Source: Janthinobacterium sp. GW456P (GTDB lineage: Bacteria > Pseudomonadota > Gammaproteobacteria > Burkholderiales > Burkholderiaceae_D). From it: a stretch of 64,000 nucleotides of DNA. Every line of letters begins with the position of its first letter. Position 1 is the first letter of the stretch. Below are positions 1-9,037 of the stretch, piece after piece. A program made the translations under genes and the position numbers. The notes under the pieces are model-generated. The model made no database searches. It was given only the letters and a program-made list of their open reading frames with translations, and was not told the origin of the DNA. The stretch lies in NCBI RefSeq assembly GCF_002127655.1, contig NZ_NEHB01000003.1, positions 83,047 through 147,046 of the forward strand, written 5' to 3'.

Positions 1-13
1 AATAAGGTCATCG

Positions 14-59
14 GCTACTTTGGCGGTGGTGGAGAGCAGCCGCCAAAGTAGCGTTTTTT
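14..59 (+). terminator. Intrinsic terminator of a gene upstream of the window
   Basis: A 13-bp perfect stem (14-26 pairing with 40-52) with a 13-nt loop is followed by a run of six T at 54-59. The T-run follows the stem only on the plus strand, so it should end a plus-strand transcript that starts before the window. It converges on the ATPase gene whose stop is at 97. Confidence 0.85.
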
Positions 60-96
60 ACAGCAATTGTCCAGATGGAAATATTTCTCTGTGGGA

Positions 97-2376
97 CTAC
101 GCTTGTTGGTTATTGCGCAACAGGCGCAAGCCGTTGGCCACCACCAGCAGGCTGGCGCCCACGTCCGCGAACACGGCCATCCACAGGGTCGCCATGCCTG
201 CCAGCGCCAGGCCGAAGAACACGGCCTTGATGCCGATGGCAAAGCTGATGTTTTGCACGAGGATGCGGCGCGTGCGCTGGCTCAGGCTGATGAATTCAGG
301 CAATTTGCCCAGTTCATCGTCCATCAGGGCCACGTCCGCCGTTTCGATGGCCGTGTCGCTGCCGGCCGCACCCATGGCAAAGCCGATGTCGGCCTGCGCC
401 AGGGCCGGGGCGTCGTTGACGCCGTCGCCCAGCATGGCCACCACGCCGAACTGCTGCTGCAAGGCCTTGATTTCATCGAGCTTGTTTTCCGGCAGCAATT
501 CCGCCTTGACCAGGCTGACGCCCACCTCGTTGCCGATGCGCTGTGCCGTCAGTAAATTATCTCCCGTCAACATCACGGTGGCGACGCCCAGCGCGTTCAG
601 GCGGGCGATGGCGGATGCCGCCGTCGGGCGCAGCACGTCGGCCACGGCGATCACGCCCAGCGCGCCGGCTGAGGTAGCCAGCACCATGGCCGTGTAGGCT
701 TGCTGTTCCAGCCGCGCCAGGATCGCTTGCAGTGCCGGCGTCAAGAGCTTCAATTCCGTCATCAGGCGCGCATTGCCCAGATAATAGGTCTGGCCATCGA
801 TATTGCCTTGCACGCCGCGTCCATGCAGGGCGGCAAACTGGGTGACGGGCAAGTGGCTGCCGGCGGGTGGACCGGCCTTGACGATGGCGGCGGCAAGCGG
901 GTGGGCGGAATTGGCGTCCAGGCTGGCGGCCAGCAGCAGGATGGCGTCGCGGCTGCTGCCTTCCATGGCCACCACGTCCGTCACTGCCGGTTTGCCCATG
1001 GTCAAGGTACCCGTCTTGTCGACGGCGATGGCCTTGATGCGGTAGCCCGTCTCCAGGAATTGTCCGCCTTTCACTAAAATGCCGCGCCGCGCGGCCGCCG
1101 TCAGGCCGCTGACGACGGTCACCGGCGTGGAAATGACGAGCGCGCAAGGGCAGGCGATCACCAGCATCACCAGCGCCTTATACACCCAGGCCATGAAGGG
1201 CTGGCCCAGCAGCAAAGGCGGCAGCACGGCCACGAGGATGGCGAACACCACGACGGCCGGCGTGTAGTAGCGGGCGAAGTTGTCGACAAAGCGCTGCGTG
1301 GGCGCCTGTTTTCCTTGCGTTTCCTCGATCACCTTGACGATTTTCGCCAGGGTGCTGTTGCCGCTGTTGGCCGTCACGGTAACGTCCAGCAAGCCCCGTT
1401 CATTGATGGTGCCCGCATACACGACATCGCCCACGGCCTTGTCCACCGGCATGCTTTCACCGGTAATCGGCGCCTGGTTGACGGACGACTCGCCGCCCGC
1501 CACCACGCCATCGAGGGCGATGCGCTCGCCCGGTTTCACGCGCATCAAGGTGCCGATGGCCACCGTGGCCACGCTGACCTGGCGCCAGGCGCCGCTGGCG
1601 TCGGCAACGGTCGCCGTATCCGGCGCCAGCTGCATCAGGCTGTGCACGGCGTTGCGCGCGCGGTTCAGCGACAAGCCTTCGATCAGTTCGGCAATCGCGA
1701 ACAGGAAGATGACCATGGCCGCTTCCGGCCACTGGCCGATGGCGATGGCGCCGAAGACCGCTAGGCTCATCAGGAAATTGATGTTCAGGGTGAAGGTTTT
1801 CAGGGCAATCCAGCCCTTTTTCAGGGTCGGCCAGCCGCCCGTGGCGATCGACAGCAGGGCCAGGGCGATGACGAGGGGCGAACTGTCTGCGTGCGTGGTC
1901 CACGCCAGCGCCTCGGCGCCGGCAGCGGCCAGGCCGGAAACGACCAGCAAGCCTTTTTGCAGGCCGGACAGGCTGCCTTCGTCCGGGTCGCGTGCGACGG
2001 CCGCGTCCGCTTCCAAGGGAATCGCCTGCATGCCGATGCCGTGCAGGGCCGCTTCCACCGTGGCCAGCGAGGCCAGGGTATGGTGCACGTCGAGCACGCG
2101 GTTCATCAGATTGAAATCGAGGCCCACGACGCCCGCCATGGTGGCCAGCTTGTTACGGATCAGCCGTTCTTCCGTGGGGCAATCCATGTTGGCGATACGG
2201 TATTTGGCCGTGCTCGCACCGGCGATGGGCGCGCTGGGCAGAGCAGGACCGGACGAGGTTGCTGGCGTGGACGAGCACGCATGCTGGCTGGAACAGCAGC
2301 TGGCCGGCTTGGGTGCATGCTCATGCTTGTGGTCGTGCTTGTGCTCGTGGGTATGATCGTGGCTATCGTGCGGCAT
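97..2376 (-). CDS. cadA: Heavy-metal (Cd/Zn/Pb) translocating P1B-type ATPase
   Basis: 759 residues. It exports divalent soft metals (Cd2+, Zn2+, Pb2+) across the inner membrane using ATP. The N-terminus is a His-rich tail (about residues 2-32, repeated HxH) followed by Cys pairs. One degenerate metal-binding domain has DCPTEE (Cys66) rather than the CxxC of copper pumps. The transmembrane CPC motif is at 409-411, the phosphorylated Asp is D453 in DKTGTLT, and HPLA and GDGVND hinge motifs are present. CPC with a DCPTEE-type domain is typical of the ZntA/CadA subgroup. The gene is divergent from a MerR-family regulator across a 99-bp gap that carries a MerR-type promoter, so metal-induced expression is expected. 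Exact metal preference cannot be read from sequence. Confidence 0.93.
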   Translation of the reverse strand: MPHDSHDHTHEHKHDHKHEHAPKPASCCSSQHACSSTPATSSGPALPSAPIAGASTAKYRIANMDCPTEERLIRNKLATMAGVVGLDFNLMNRVLDVHHTLASLATVEAALHGIGMQAIPLEADAAVARDPDEGSLSGLQKGLLVVSGLAAAGAEALAWTTHADSSPLVIALALLSIATGGWPTLKKGWIALKTFTLNINFLMSLAVFGAIAIGQWPEAAMVIFLFAIAELIEGLSLNRARNAVHSLMQLAPDTATVADASGAWRQVSVATVAIGTLMRVKPGERIALDGVVAGGESSVNQAPITGESMPVDKAVGDVVYAGTINERGLLDVTVTANSGNSTLAKIVKVIEETQGKQAPTQRFVDNFARYYTPAVVVFAILVAVLPPLLLGQPFMAWVYKALVMLVIACPCALVISTPVTVVSGLTAAARRGILVKGGQFLETGYRIKAIAVDKTGTLTMGKPAVTDVVAMEGSSRDAILLLAASLDANSAHPLAAAIVKAGPPAGSHLPVTQFAALHGRGVQGNIDGQTYYLGNARLMTELKLLTPALQAILARLEQQAYTAMVLATSAGALGVIAVADVLRPTAASAIARLNALGVATVMLTGDNLLTAQRIGNEVGVSLVKAELLPENKLDEIKALQQQFGVVAMLGDGVNDAPALAQADIGFAMGAAGSDTAIETADVALMDDELGKLPEFISLSQRTRRILVQNISFAIGIKAVFFGLALAGMATLWMAVFADVGASLLVVANGLRLLRNNQQA

Positions 2377-2409
2377 CGCATTCGTCCTTCCGGTTTCGTG
2401 TATGCTTCC

Positions 2410-2440
2410 ATTAGAAACCCTGTAGCCGCTACAGGGTCAA
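2410..2440 (-). promoter_or_regulatory. MerR-type promoter and operator for the P-type ATPase
   Basis: On the minus strand, TTGACC (2435-2440) and TCTAAT (2410-2415) are separated by 19 bp, the over-long spacer typical of MerR-activated promoters. The spacer contains a perfect dyad, with arms ACCCTGTAGC at 2417-2426 and GCTACAGGGT at 2428-2437. This matches the operator type known for CadR/PbrR/ZntR regulators, which untwist the promoter when metal binds. It lies 34-64 nt upstream of the ATPase start and just before the divergent regulator gene. Confidence 0.92.
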
Positions 2441-2475
2441 GCGGAATTTGCACGAAAGAATGAAAAGGGGATGCC

Positions 2476-2907
2476 ATGCGTATCGGAGAACTGGCCAAAC
2501 GGACAGATTGTGACGTGGAAACCGTGCGTTACTATGAAAAGGCGGGCTTGCTGCAGGAACCGGGCCGCAACAGCGCCGGCTACCGCGAATACCGCGAAGA
2601 ACACCAGGAACGGCTGCAATTCATCCGCCATTGCCGCTCCTTGCAGATCGGCTTGACCGATATCCGCGCCTTGCTGGAGTTTAAGAACAACCCGGCCGAA
2701 GGCTGCCAGAGCGTCAACGAACTGCTCGACCACCATATCCTGCGCATCGCCGAGCAAATGGCGAATTTGCAAACCCTGCAGCAGCAACTGGTGACCCTGC
2801 GCCACCAGTGCGACCGGCCGCAGCCGTCGCAAGACTGCGCCATCCTGCAAAACCTGTCCGAGGCGGCCAGCGGCCACGATTGCGCCTGCCATACCGAACT
2901 TCATTGA
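2476..2907 (+). CDS. cadR: MerR-family Cd(II)/Pb(II)-responsive regulator (CadR/PbrR type)
   Basis: 143 residues. The N-terminal winged helix is typical (MRIGELAKRTDCDVETVRYY) and is followed by a dimerisation helix. Metal-binding Cys are in the expected places: one near residue 77 (EGCQS) and two in the loop around residues 112-119 (HQCDRP, QDCAIL). The C-terminus has a Cys/His-rich tail (HDCACHTELH) like CadR. It should activate the divergent ATPase gene on metal binding. The plus-strand start is preceded by an AAAAGGGG stretch. Whether Cd, Pb or Zn is the inducer is not decidable here; placement and operator make the pairing with the ATPase firm. Confidence 0.92.
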   Translation: MRIGELAKRTDCDVETVRYYEKAGLLQEPGRNSAGYREYREEHQERLQFIRHCRSLQIGLTDIRALLEFKNNPAEGCQSVNELLDHHILRIAEQMANLQTLQQQLVTLRHQCDRPQPSQDCAILQNLSEAASGHDCACHTELH

Positions 2908-2919
2908 TACGATTGCTGC

Positions 2920-4011
2920 ATGCTGAAACTGTTACCTGCAAGAACTTTATTCACCTTGTCCCTGCTGTCCCTGCTGTCGCCCCTGAGCCATGCGGCCGAT
3001 GCGCCTGCCGCCGCCGGCCACTACCTGACCCTGTATGCCGTGCCGGGCGTGCCGCAAGACGATGATCCCTATACCTGGAGCACGGCCGGCGGCAAGCAGC
3101 TGACAAAGGGCGTGACCAAGGCGGACGGCCGCGCCTATGTCAAAGGGGAGCAGGGCGAAGAAAACTATGTGCTGAAAACGCTCAGCATGCGCTGGCAGCT
3201 GAAAGTACCGGCGCAGTGCTGGCAGAGCGCGCCCGAGGCTTTCCTGGATTGCGTCAAGCTGGCCAAGACCACGAGCCGCTATGACGAAGAGCAAGAGGCG
3301 CTCAAGCTGGCGGAGCGGCAGAAAGACGAAAAAATGCGGGCCAAAATCGCCGCCTATGCGGTGGCGGCAAGGGCCAACGACGATGCACTGGCCTGGCTGG
3401 GGCGCCTGCCGTCGAGCTGGACCCTGGAAGACTATGGCAAGCGCCTGCTGGGCATCGGCGACAAGATCACGCGGCACATCGCCGACGAGGTCAAGGAAGG
3501 CGGGGCCGATGCGCGCCGGTTCGTCTGCCGCGCACCCGCCCATTATGGCCCCGTGCCGGACCAGGCGGCCGTCGAGGCCTGGATGGGATCGCCGGGCGAG
3601 GTGCGCAAGGCGCGTGCCGGCCCCGCCTGGGATGGGCTGGTGGAGGCAGGAAAAAACGGCAACTGGATGGCGCACCTGGAACTGTATTACGCGCTGGCCG
3701 GCGCCAATGTCAGCGAACTGAGCCTGCTGGAACAGTACCGCATCGTGCAATTGATGGAATGGCTGCACATGCAAGAGGTCGGCGGCCTGTACAGTTTCTT
3801 CAGCGCCAATCTCCCCCTCACTCCCGGCAGTGACTACCAAGCCGCCTGGCGCAGGCAGGATCAGGTTTTCCTGTATGCCGCCATGCGCGGCGACTACCAT
3901 CAGCAATACCGCATGGGCAATGTCGTGCAGCGGGAAACGGACCCGGCGCTGGTCGAAATGGGCAAGGCCATGCAAGCCTGTGCCCGCGCCGCCATGCCGC
4001 ACAGGCGCTAG
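2920..4011 (+). CDS. Uncharacterised secreted protein
   Basis: 363 residues with a clear Sec signal peptide ([26 protein letters not shown], cleavage after AHA near residue 26). I do not recognise the family. The mature part starts with a short beta-like segment containing a conserved-looking DPYTW. A charged helix rich in E/K follows (about residues 115-150), then mainly helical sequence with Trp and Leu and three or four scattered Cys. It starts 12 nt after the MerR gene stop with no convincing ribosome site, so it could be read through from that gene. It overlaps the stop of the convergent chemoreceptor gene by 4 bp. A periplasmic location is inferred; function is unknown. Confidence 0.7.
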   Translation: MLKLLPARTLFTLSLLSLLSPLSHAADAPAAAGHYLTLYAVPGVPQDDDPYTWSTAGGKQLTKGVTKADGRAYVKGEQGEENYVLKTLSMRWQLKVPAQCWQSAPEAFLDCVKLAKTTSRYDEEQEALKLAERQKDEKMRAKIAAYAVAARANDDALAWLGRLPSSWTLEDYGKRLLGIGDKITRHIADEVKEGGADARRFVCRAPAHYGPVPDQAAVEAWMGSPGEVRKARAGPAWDGLVEAGKNGNWMAHLELYYALAGANVSELSLLEQYRIVQLMEWLHMQEVGGLYSFFSANLPLTPGSDYQAAWRRQDQVFLYAAMRGDYHQQYRMGNVVQRETDPALVEMGKAMQACARAAMPHRR

Positions 4012-5558
4012 CGCGGCAGCAACGGCGGGCCGCCGTCGCCCAGGCGGAAGGCGTCGACCACGCGCAGCAAGTCGTGCGCCTGGTCTTGCATGCTTTGCGC
4101 GGCGGCGGCTGATTGCTCGACGAGGGCGGCATTGCGCTGGGTCAATTCGTCCATTTCCGTGATGGCATTGTTGATTTCTTCGATGCCCTTGCTCTGGCGT
4201 TGGCTGGCCGCCGTGATGTCGTTCATGATTTCCGTCACTTGCTGGACGGAGGCGACGATATCGCCCATGGTGCGCCCGGCGCTGTCGGCCAGCTCGCTGC
4301 CCATTTCTATTCTGGCAACGGAATCCTCGATCAGCTGCTTGATTTCGCGCGCCGCCGTGGCCGAGCGCTGCGCCAGGCCCCGCACTTCGGTGGCGACGAC
4401 GGCAAAGCCGCGCCCCTGTTCGCCCGCGCGCGCCGCTTCCACGGCCGCGTTCAAGGCAAGGATATTGGTCTGGAAGGCAATGCCGTCGATGACGGCGATG
4501 ATGTCGACGATGCGCCCGGAACTGGCCTTGATCGAGCCCATCGTCTCGACCACCTGGCCCACGACGCGGCCGCCTTCCAGCGCCACGTTCGAGGTCGACA
4601 GCACCATCTGGTTGGCCTGGTGCGCATGACTGGCGTTTTCTCGCACGGTATCGGTCAAGGTATGCATGGACGTTGCCGTTTCCTGCAAGGAATGGGCTTG
4701 CGACTCCGTACGCGCCGACAGGTCCGCATTGCCGAGGGCGATTTCGCTCGCTTCCACCGTGATGGTGGAGCCCGCCTGGCGTATCTCGCCCAATAAAGTG
4801 TTCCAGTTTTTCAAGACGGTAGCCAGCGCCCGCGACAACTTGCCGACCTCATCGTCGTTCCGGGCGTCGATGCGCGTGGTCAGGTCGCCGGCCGCCAGGC
4901 TTTCAGCGGCGCGGCACGCTTCGTCGATGGGGCGCACGACGGAGCGCGCCACCCAGGTGGCGATCAGGGCCAGCAGGGCAAAGCCGACAGCCATGGTGCC
5001 CAGCGACAGCCAGCCGGCGCGCTGGCCCGCATTTTTTGTCTCTTGCAGCGCATCGACCGTGCGGTGGTCGAGGTTGAGCAGCACCTGGCGCAGTTGCCCG
5101 CTCACTTGCTGGTAGTGCCCGGCGGCATTTTGCATCGCCGCCACGCCCGTATTCGGGTCCATCGAAGCCAGGTCCAGCGCCTGCGCCACACTGGCACGGT
5201 AGCGTTCGACACCCGGCAGCGCCTGGCCCGCTTCCGTGGCGGCGCCCGAGAATTGCTTGAGTTCCTTCAATCCTTGCGCGATGGCATTGAGCTGGCGATC
5301 CGTCTGCGCGCCGAACTGTTTGAATTGTTCGTCCGACAGGCTGGCGGCGATGGCGATCTTCGCATACACGTCGGCATGCACCTGCCCCAGGGCAATGGCT
5401 TGCTGGTTGGCAAGCCGCTCTGCCGTCAAGGTGACGTCTTTCAGGCCGCGCATGCGGCTTTCGTTTTGCTGCATGGCGAAATAGGACAAGGCCCCCATGG
5501 CCAGCAGGCAAGCCAGCGCGACCACCGGGACGATCAACATCTTCTGTGCGATTTTCAC
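4008..5558 (-). CDS. Methyl-accepting chemotaxis protein
   Basis: 516 residues. Layout: N-terminal membrane helix (about 10-30), periplasmic four-helix-bundle sensor (about 35-185), second membrane helix (about 188-210), HAMP domain (about 211-265), then a long cytoplasmic signalling domain. The conserved hairpin tip reads around [20 protein letters not shown] and [14 protein letters not shown]. The C-terminus ends in LPR without a CheR/CheB pentapeptide. The protein should sense a periplasmic or membrane-borne signal and control CheA. A small Cache-domain protein gene lies just upstream on the same strand (gap 61 bp), which suggests it may supply or share the signal. The ligand is unknown. 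Confidence 0.92.
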   Translation of the reverse strand: MKIAQKMLIVPVVALACLLAMGALSYFAMQQNESRMRGLKDVTLTAERLANQQAIALGQVHADVYAKIAIAASLSDEQFKQFGAQTDRQLNAIAQGLKELKQFSGAATEAGQALPGVERYRASVAQALDLASMDPNTGVAAMQNAAGHYQQVSGQLRQVLLNLDHRTVDALQETKNAGQRAGWLSLGTMAVGFALLALIATWVARSVVRPIDEACRAAESLAAGDLTTRIDARNDDEVGKLSRALATVLKNWNTLLGEIRQAGSTITVEASEIALGNADLSARTESQAHSLQETATSMHTLTDTVRENASHAHQANQMVLSTSNVALEGGRVVGQVVETMGSIKASSGRIVDIIAVIDGIAFQTNILALNAAVEAARAGEQGRGFAVVATEVRGLAQRSATAAREIKQLIEDSVARIEMGSELADSAGRTMGDIVASVQQVTEIMNDITAASQRQSKGIEEINNAITEMDELTQRNAALVEQSAAAAQSMQDQAHDLLRVVDAFRLGDGGPPLLPR

Positions 5559-5619
5559 ATGAGGCCCATATCGTTGAGAGATCGGTGTGCCATCCCGGCG
5601 CTGGCGGCGCGGCGGCAGG

Positions 5620-6081
5620 CTACAGGTAGATGCCGCCGCAGACGACGGTCTCGGCGAGTTTCTCGCAATACATCACCTTCGGCTCGATCTTCTTGGTTTC
5701 CGGATTCGTGAATTTGTATTCCTGCCAGAACGTGCCTTTGCTCTTGGCCAGGTCGACGCGCTCCTTGACGAAAGCCTTGCCATCGATATCCTTCAGCTCG
5801 ATCAAGTTCTTGCCGACCATTTTCGGATTGGCGCCATGCGCGACCACTGTGCCGTCGAGCTTGTACACGACCAGGTACAGGTCGTGCAGGATGAATTGCG
5901 GCGACTTGGCCGTGATCTCGCCATACGCCTTGGCGTCGCCGGCGCTCTTGATGTAGGACACGCCTTTCTTCACCATGGCTTCCGCGTCGGCGCGCGTGGC
6001 GCCGCCTTCGGCGGCACTGGCCGCCAAGGGCAGGGAGGCAACGATGAGAGACAGGCAAATGGCGGGGGCGAACTTGAGCAT
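5620..6081 (-). CDS. Secreted single-Cache-domain protein
   Basis: 153 residues. The ATG at 6081 is chosen because GGAG sits 6-7 nt upstream; an ATG at 6096 would add five residues before the signal peptide. A signal peptide (cleaved after ASA) is followed by one small Cache domain: a helix with [12 protein letters not shown], strands with [16 protein letters not shown], and [18 protein letters not shown], the usual sCache_2 pattern. Two Cys near the end ([12 protein letters not shown]) may form a disulfide. Such free-standing Cache proteins are periplasmic ligand-binding domains. It precedes a chemoreceptor gene, so a role as accessory ligand binder is a reasonable guess. Confidence 0.85.
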   Translation of the reverse strand: MLKFAPAICLSLIVASLPLAASAAEGGATRADAEAMVKKGVSYIKSAGDAKAYGEITAKSPQFILHDLYLVVYKLDGTVVAHGANPKMVGKNLIELKDIDGKAFVKERVDLAKSKGTFWQEYKFTNPETKKIEPKVMYCEKLAETVVCGGIYL

Positions 6082-6320
6082 GAGAATCTCCTTCACATTG
6101 TGGCAAGGGGAAGCCGGCGGGGAACCGGCGCGGTGCGGCAGCGCCTAGCGCAGTGCCGTCGGTGCATGGTAGCGCGATGCCAGCGGGCATGCGCTGGTGC
6201 AACAGATTTTTTTTGGGACGGGCGTTTTTGCAACGCCGCGTGCACGGGGGCGCAAGCGTGTTTACAGAGAGGAAAGCAGGCGGCGGGCTATCATGGCGAT
6301 AGTGTGGCAGGTGCGCCGCG

Positions 6321-6746
6321 CTACCAGTCGGCCGGGTCTTCCGCCCCCGCCCTGGCCAGGTCGTCGCGCCAGTCCTGCTGTACCAGGCGGTAGATATCGG
6401 CGAAGAAGGCGCGCGGGTCGGCCATCTCATCCCACAAGGCGGGCAGGGCGTTCGTGCTTTCCGGGTCATGTTCGAGGATAGCCTGGAAATCGTAGGCGGG
6501 GTCTTGCAGCGCCTGCGCCAGCACGGCCACCAGCGCATGGCGGTGGCGGTAGCTGAGTTCCTTGTATTGCGAGGTGATGTCGCGCCGTATCAGGGCAGCG
6601 CGCTGGACCGGGTCGTTCATGTCCCAGGTGTCGAGTTCCACGCCCAGGGTTTCTTCACGGTCATACACATCGAAGGGGCCGAGGAAATGGTGCAAGGTGG
6701 GAATGTAGAGGGCGTCGCTCCAGGGACCGCGCAATCCTTTTTGCAT
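6321..6746 (-). CDS. Hypothetical cytoplasmic protein
   Basis: 141 residues from the ATG at 6746, chosen because AGGA lies about 6 nt upstream; an in-frame ATG at 6767 would overlap the upstream gene. I do not recognise the family. It is acidic and rich in Asp, Trp and Tyr (PWSDALYIPTLHHFLGPFDV near the start), has no signal peptide and no membrane segment. It sits 11 nt downstream of a small membrane-anchored gene on the same strand, so the two are probably co-transcribed. Confidence 0.6.
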   Translation of the reverse strand: MQKGLRGPWSDALYIPTLHHFLGPFDVYDREETLGVELDTWDMNDPVQRAALIRRDITSQYKELSYRHRHALVAVLAQALQDPAYDFQAILEHDPESTNALPALWDEMADPRAFFADIYRLVQQDWRDDLARAGAEDPADW

Positions 6747-6757
6747 GGTTTTCCTGT

Positions 6758-7144
6758 TCAAGCGCATTCGGGCAAGGTCCAGCCTTCGTCGCCCAGGTCA
6801 GTCGGGTAGATGGCGCGGCTCTGGTTCTGGCCCCAGCGCGCATGGTCGAGGATGCCGTCTTCATGCATGTCGAGCACCCATTCCGTGCTTTCCAACAAGG
6901 TGCCATCCTTATGGTACACACGGAAGAAGGTGGACGTGCTCAGCGCGCGCACGATGTTCTGCGGCACGCCATTGCCGTAGTGCGGCACATAGGTCTTGAT
7001 CACGCACGTGCCCTGGGCGTTCCACTGCTGTGCATACACGGTGGCATTGCGCGCCGCGCTGACTTTGATGAAGAGCCAGCCTGCCAGCAGGAGGATGAGC
7101 AGGAAGGCGGCGGCGATCAGGCCGGTTTTCTTGAGTAGCTGCAT
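6758..7144 (-). CDS. Small membrane-anchored hypothetical protein
   Basis: 128 residues if the start is the ATG at 7144 (MQLLKKTGLIAAAF); an in-frame ATG at 7180 would add 12 Arg-rich residues. One N-terminal hydrophobic helix (about residues 6-27) anchors a small outside domain with two Cys (TCVIKT and the final PECA). The middle contains FFRVYHKDGTLLESTEWV, a strand-rich pattern. No family recognised. It probably forms an operon with the gene that follows 11 nt later on the same strand. Confidence 0.6.
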   Translation of the reverse strand: MQLLKKTGLIAAAFLLILLLAGWLFIKVSAARNATVYAQQWNAQGTCVIKTYVPHYGNGVPQNIVRALSTSTFFRVYHKDGTLLESTEWVLDMHEDGILDHARWGQNQSRAIYPTDLGDEGWTLPECA

Positions 7145-7267
7145 GAGGTCATGGCATGGCCGAGAACGAAGTTGCCGCATTGTATGTCAAGAGCAGATAT
7201 GCTTGCCGTACGGCACGTACAGCAGGCATATCCCCGCTAATTGCCGGTAACTTGGCTATTCACCTGG

Positions 7268-7819
7268 CTATTTCCCCACCGCCGTGTGCAGGGTATTGGC
7301 CATGTCCAGATGATGTTGCAGCGCCGGCAAGGTCTTCGCGGCAAAGGCCTTGATGTCGGGATCGCTCGCCTTCTGGCTGGCATCCGTAAACAGTTTCACG
7401 GCATCCTTGTGCGCCGCCACGCCGATCGTGGCCGCATATTCCTTGTCGAACTGCGCGCCTTCCAGGCGGCTCAGCTTATCGATTTGCGCCTTGTGTTTGG
7501 CGCCGGGCTGGTCGCTGACCTCGATCTGCTTGCTGCTGGCCAGCTGTTTCAGCTCGTCCGCCACTTTCGTGTGATCGGTGACCATGGCATCGGCGAATTT
7601 CTTCACTTCCGCATTGCTGCTCTTGCTTTGCGCCACTTTGCTGGCGGCAATTTCCGTGCTGCCCGCGTCGGCGGCCTTGGTGAGGAATTGCTTGTCGTAC
7701 GCGCCCGGCGCGGCAGCGGCGATGCTGTTGATGGCGATGCCGCTCAAGATGGCAACAGCGGCGCCGATGGCCACGCTTTTGAAGGACGGGGCACGGGAAC
7801 TGGTGGTCGGGATAGGCAT
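7268..7819 (-). CDS. DUF4142 family secreted protein
   Basis: 183 residues from the ATG at 7819, which has AAGGAG 5-6 nt upstream; the longer reading from 7984 is not supported. An N-terminal signal sequence with a hydrophobic stretch (IGAAVAILSGIAINSIAAAAPG) precedes the DUF4142 domain: DKQFLTKAADAGSTEIAASK, AVEKFADAMV-like helix with DHTKVADELKQLA, and a final helix with LPALQHHLDMANTL. The family forms a ferritin-like helical bundle and is common in stress-exposed soil bacteria, but its biochemical role is not established. The His-rich last helix could bind metal. Confidence 0.88.
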   Translation of the reverse strand: MPIPTTSSRAPSFKSVAIGAAVAILSGIAINSIAAAAPGAYDKQFLTKAADAGSTEIAASKVAQSKSSNAEVKKFADAMVTDHTKVADELKQLASSKQIEVSDQPGAKHKAQIDKLSRLEGAQFDKEYAATIGVAAHKDAVKLFTDASQKASDPDIKAFAAKTLPALQHHLDMANTLHTAVGK

Positions 7820-7919
7820 GGAAACTCCTTTCGGGTATGGTTTTTTATGCAAGCTGATGGCAATGTTAAGCCCGCAGCCTGCGCACACCCATAGGACACG
7901 CGCCAGAGTTCCAGTAGGA

Positions 7920-8570
7920 CTAGTCCTGTTCGTTAGCGCACAATTCGACTTGTTTAATAGCAAACAAGGCGGCGATGCCGGCATCGCGGCGCCAGGTCGG
8001 CATGCCGATATCGAGCCACTGCGCCATCGCGTCCAGGTGCGCTGGCTCCGAAACGCTGTGTTCTAGTTCATCGAGCACCGTGTCGCGGTCGATGTACAGG
8101 CTGTCCAGCCAGGCATCGAACGAGGGCGCCAGTTCCATCAGGCCGTGGGCGCGCTTTCCCGTCCAGTCCGGCAACTGCTGTACATAGGCCAGCACGCGGC
8201 CGCCGCCTTCCTCCGTCAGATCCAGATAAACCATGGAATTGCCGCCATCGCGGGCGAACGGCAGGATGCGCACCGGCATGTCCGTGTGCTTGCGCGCGGC
8301 GCGGATCTCGCCGACCAGGGTTTCATCGCAGAAATCGCCTTCGTCGGCGCTGAAGAAGGTATTGAAACCCATTTTTTCCACGCCGCCATTGCCGTCCGGC
8401 ACATCGCAGGTGTAGTCGCAATAGGCGCCATTGGCGACTCGCAAGAACGCCAGGAAAGCCGGCGGCAGCGGGGCTTCCAGCAAGGCTTCGATGGCGGCGA
8501 CCTGCTGCGCCGTGGGGGCGGGCTTGGCGCCCTCGAGCGCCAGGTGACGGTACTGCATGTAATAAGTCAT
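7920..8570 (-). CDS. SMI1/KNR4 (SUKH) family protein
   Basis: 216 residues. The N-terminal region (about 20-165) fits the SUKH-1 fold: a helix with AAIEALLEAPLPPAFLAFLRVANGA, then GFNTFFSADE, ILPFARDGGNSMVYLDLT, and a final SFDAWLDSLY. SUKH proteins often act as immunity proteins against contact-dependent or type VI toxins, but many are housekeeping proteins; no toxin gene is adjacent here. It starts 3 nt after a MerR-family regulator gene and has AAGGATAATCA before its ATG, so the two form an operon. Confidence 0.82.
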   Translation of the reverse strand: MTYYMQYRHLALEGAKPAPTAQQVAAIEALLEAPLPPAFLAFLRVANGAYCDYTCDVPDGNGGVEKMGFNTFFSADEGDFCDETLVGEIRAARKHTDMPVRILPFARDGGNSMVYLDLTEEGGGRVLAYVQQLPDWTGKRAHGLMELAPSFDAWLDSLYIDRDTVLDELEHSVSEPAHLDAMAQWLDIGMPTWRRDAGIAALFAIKQVELCANEQD

Positions 8571-8573
8571 TGA

Positions 8574-8966
8574 TTATCCTTGTAATTTTCTTGCGACCGC
8601 GACACCATCCTCGCAGCCCGTCTCCACCTTCGCCAGCGCATCGACGAGTCCGGCCCGCAGCACGGCCATCGAGCGGGCCTTGTCGTCGATCTGGGCGATT
8701 TTCGCTTCCAGCATGGCCCGCTTGGTTTGCGCATCGAGCGCATTTTCCTGCCAGACGGCAATGACCTCGGCGATTTCCTTCAAGGTAAAGCCCAGCGCCT
8801 TGGCATGGCCGATCAGCTCGATGCGCCGCAATGCCTGCGCCGAATATTCCTTGTAGTTATTCGTCAAACCCGGCTGCGGCGCTTCGTCCAGCAAGCCCTG
8901 GCGCTCGTAAAAGCGCACCGTGTCCTTGCTGACGCCCGTCAGGCGGGTGATTTCTCCGATACGCAT
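8574..8966 (-). CDS. MerR-family transcriptional regulator
   Basis: 130 residues. The N-terminal winged helix (MRIGEITRLTGVSKDTVRFY, then NNYKEYSAQALRRIELIGHAKALGF) is clear. The rest is a long coiled-coil dimerisation helix with one Cys (ETGCEDG), too little to call a metal or redox sensor. It lies upstream of the SUKH gene (3-nt gap) and is divergent from a short-chain dehydrogenase gene. A candidate MerR-type promoter in the 71-bp gap suggests it controls the dehydrogenase. The effector is unknown. Confidence 0.85.
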   Translation of the reverse strand: MRIGEITRLTGVSKDTVRFYERQGLLDEAPQPGLTNNYKEYSAQALRRIELIGHAKALGFTLKEIAEVIAVWQENALDAQTKRAMLEAKIAQIDDKARSMAVLRAGLVDALAKVETGCEDGVAVARKLQG

Positions 8967-8975
8967 CGATTCCCC

Positions 8976-9007
8976 TTGACCGTGGACTAAAGACCGCAGT
9001 TTACAGT
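8976..9007 (+). promoter_or_regulatory. Candidate MerR-type promoter for the short-chain dehydrogenase
   Basis: TTGACC (8976-8981) and TACAGT (9002-9007) are 20 bp apart (19 bp if TTACAG is taken), an over-long spacer like those of MerR-activated promoters. It lies between a MerR gene and the divergent dehydrogenase gene. No strong dyad is visible in the spacer, so the call rests on spacing and position. Confidence 0.45.
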
Positions 9008-9037
9008 AGAAACACTTTCAACTACGACACTTTTGCC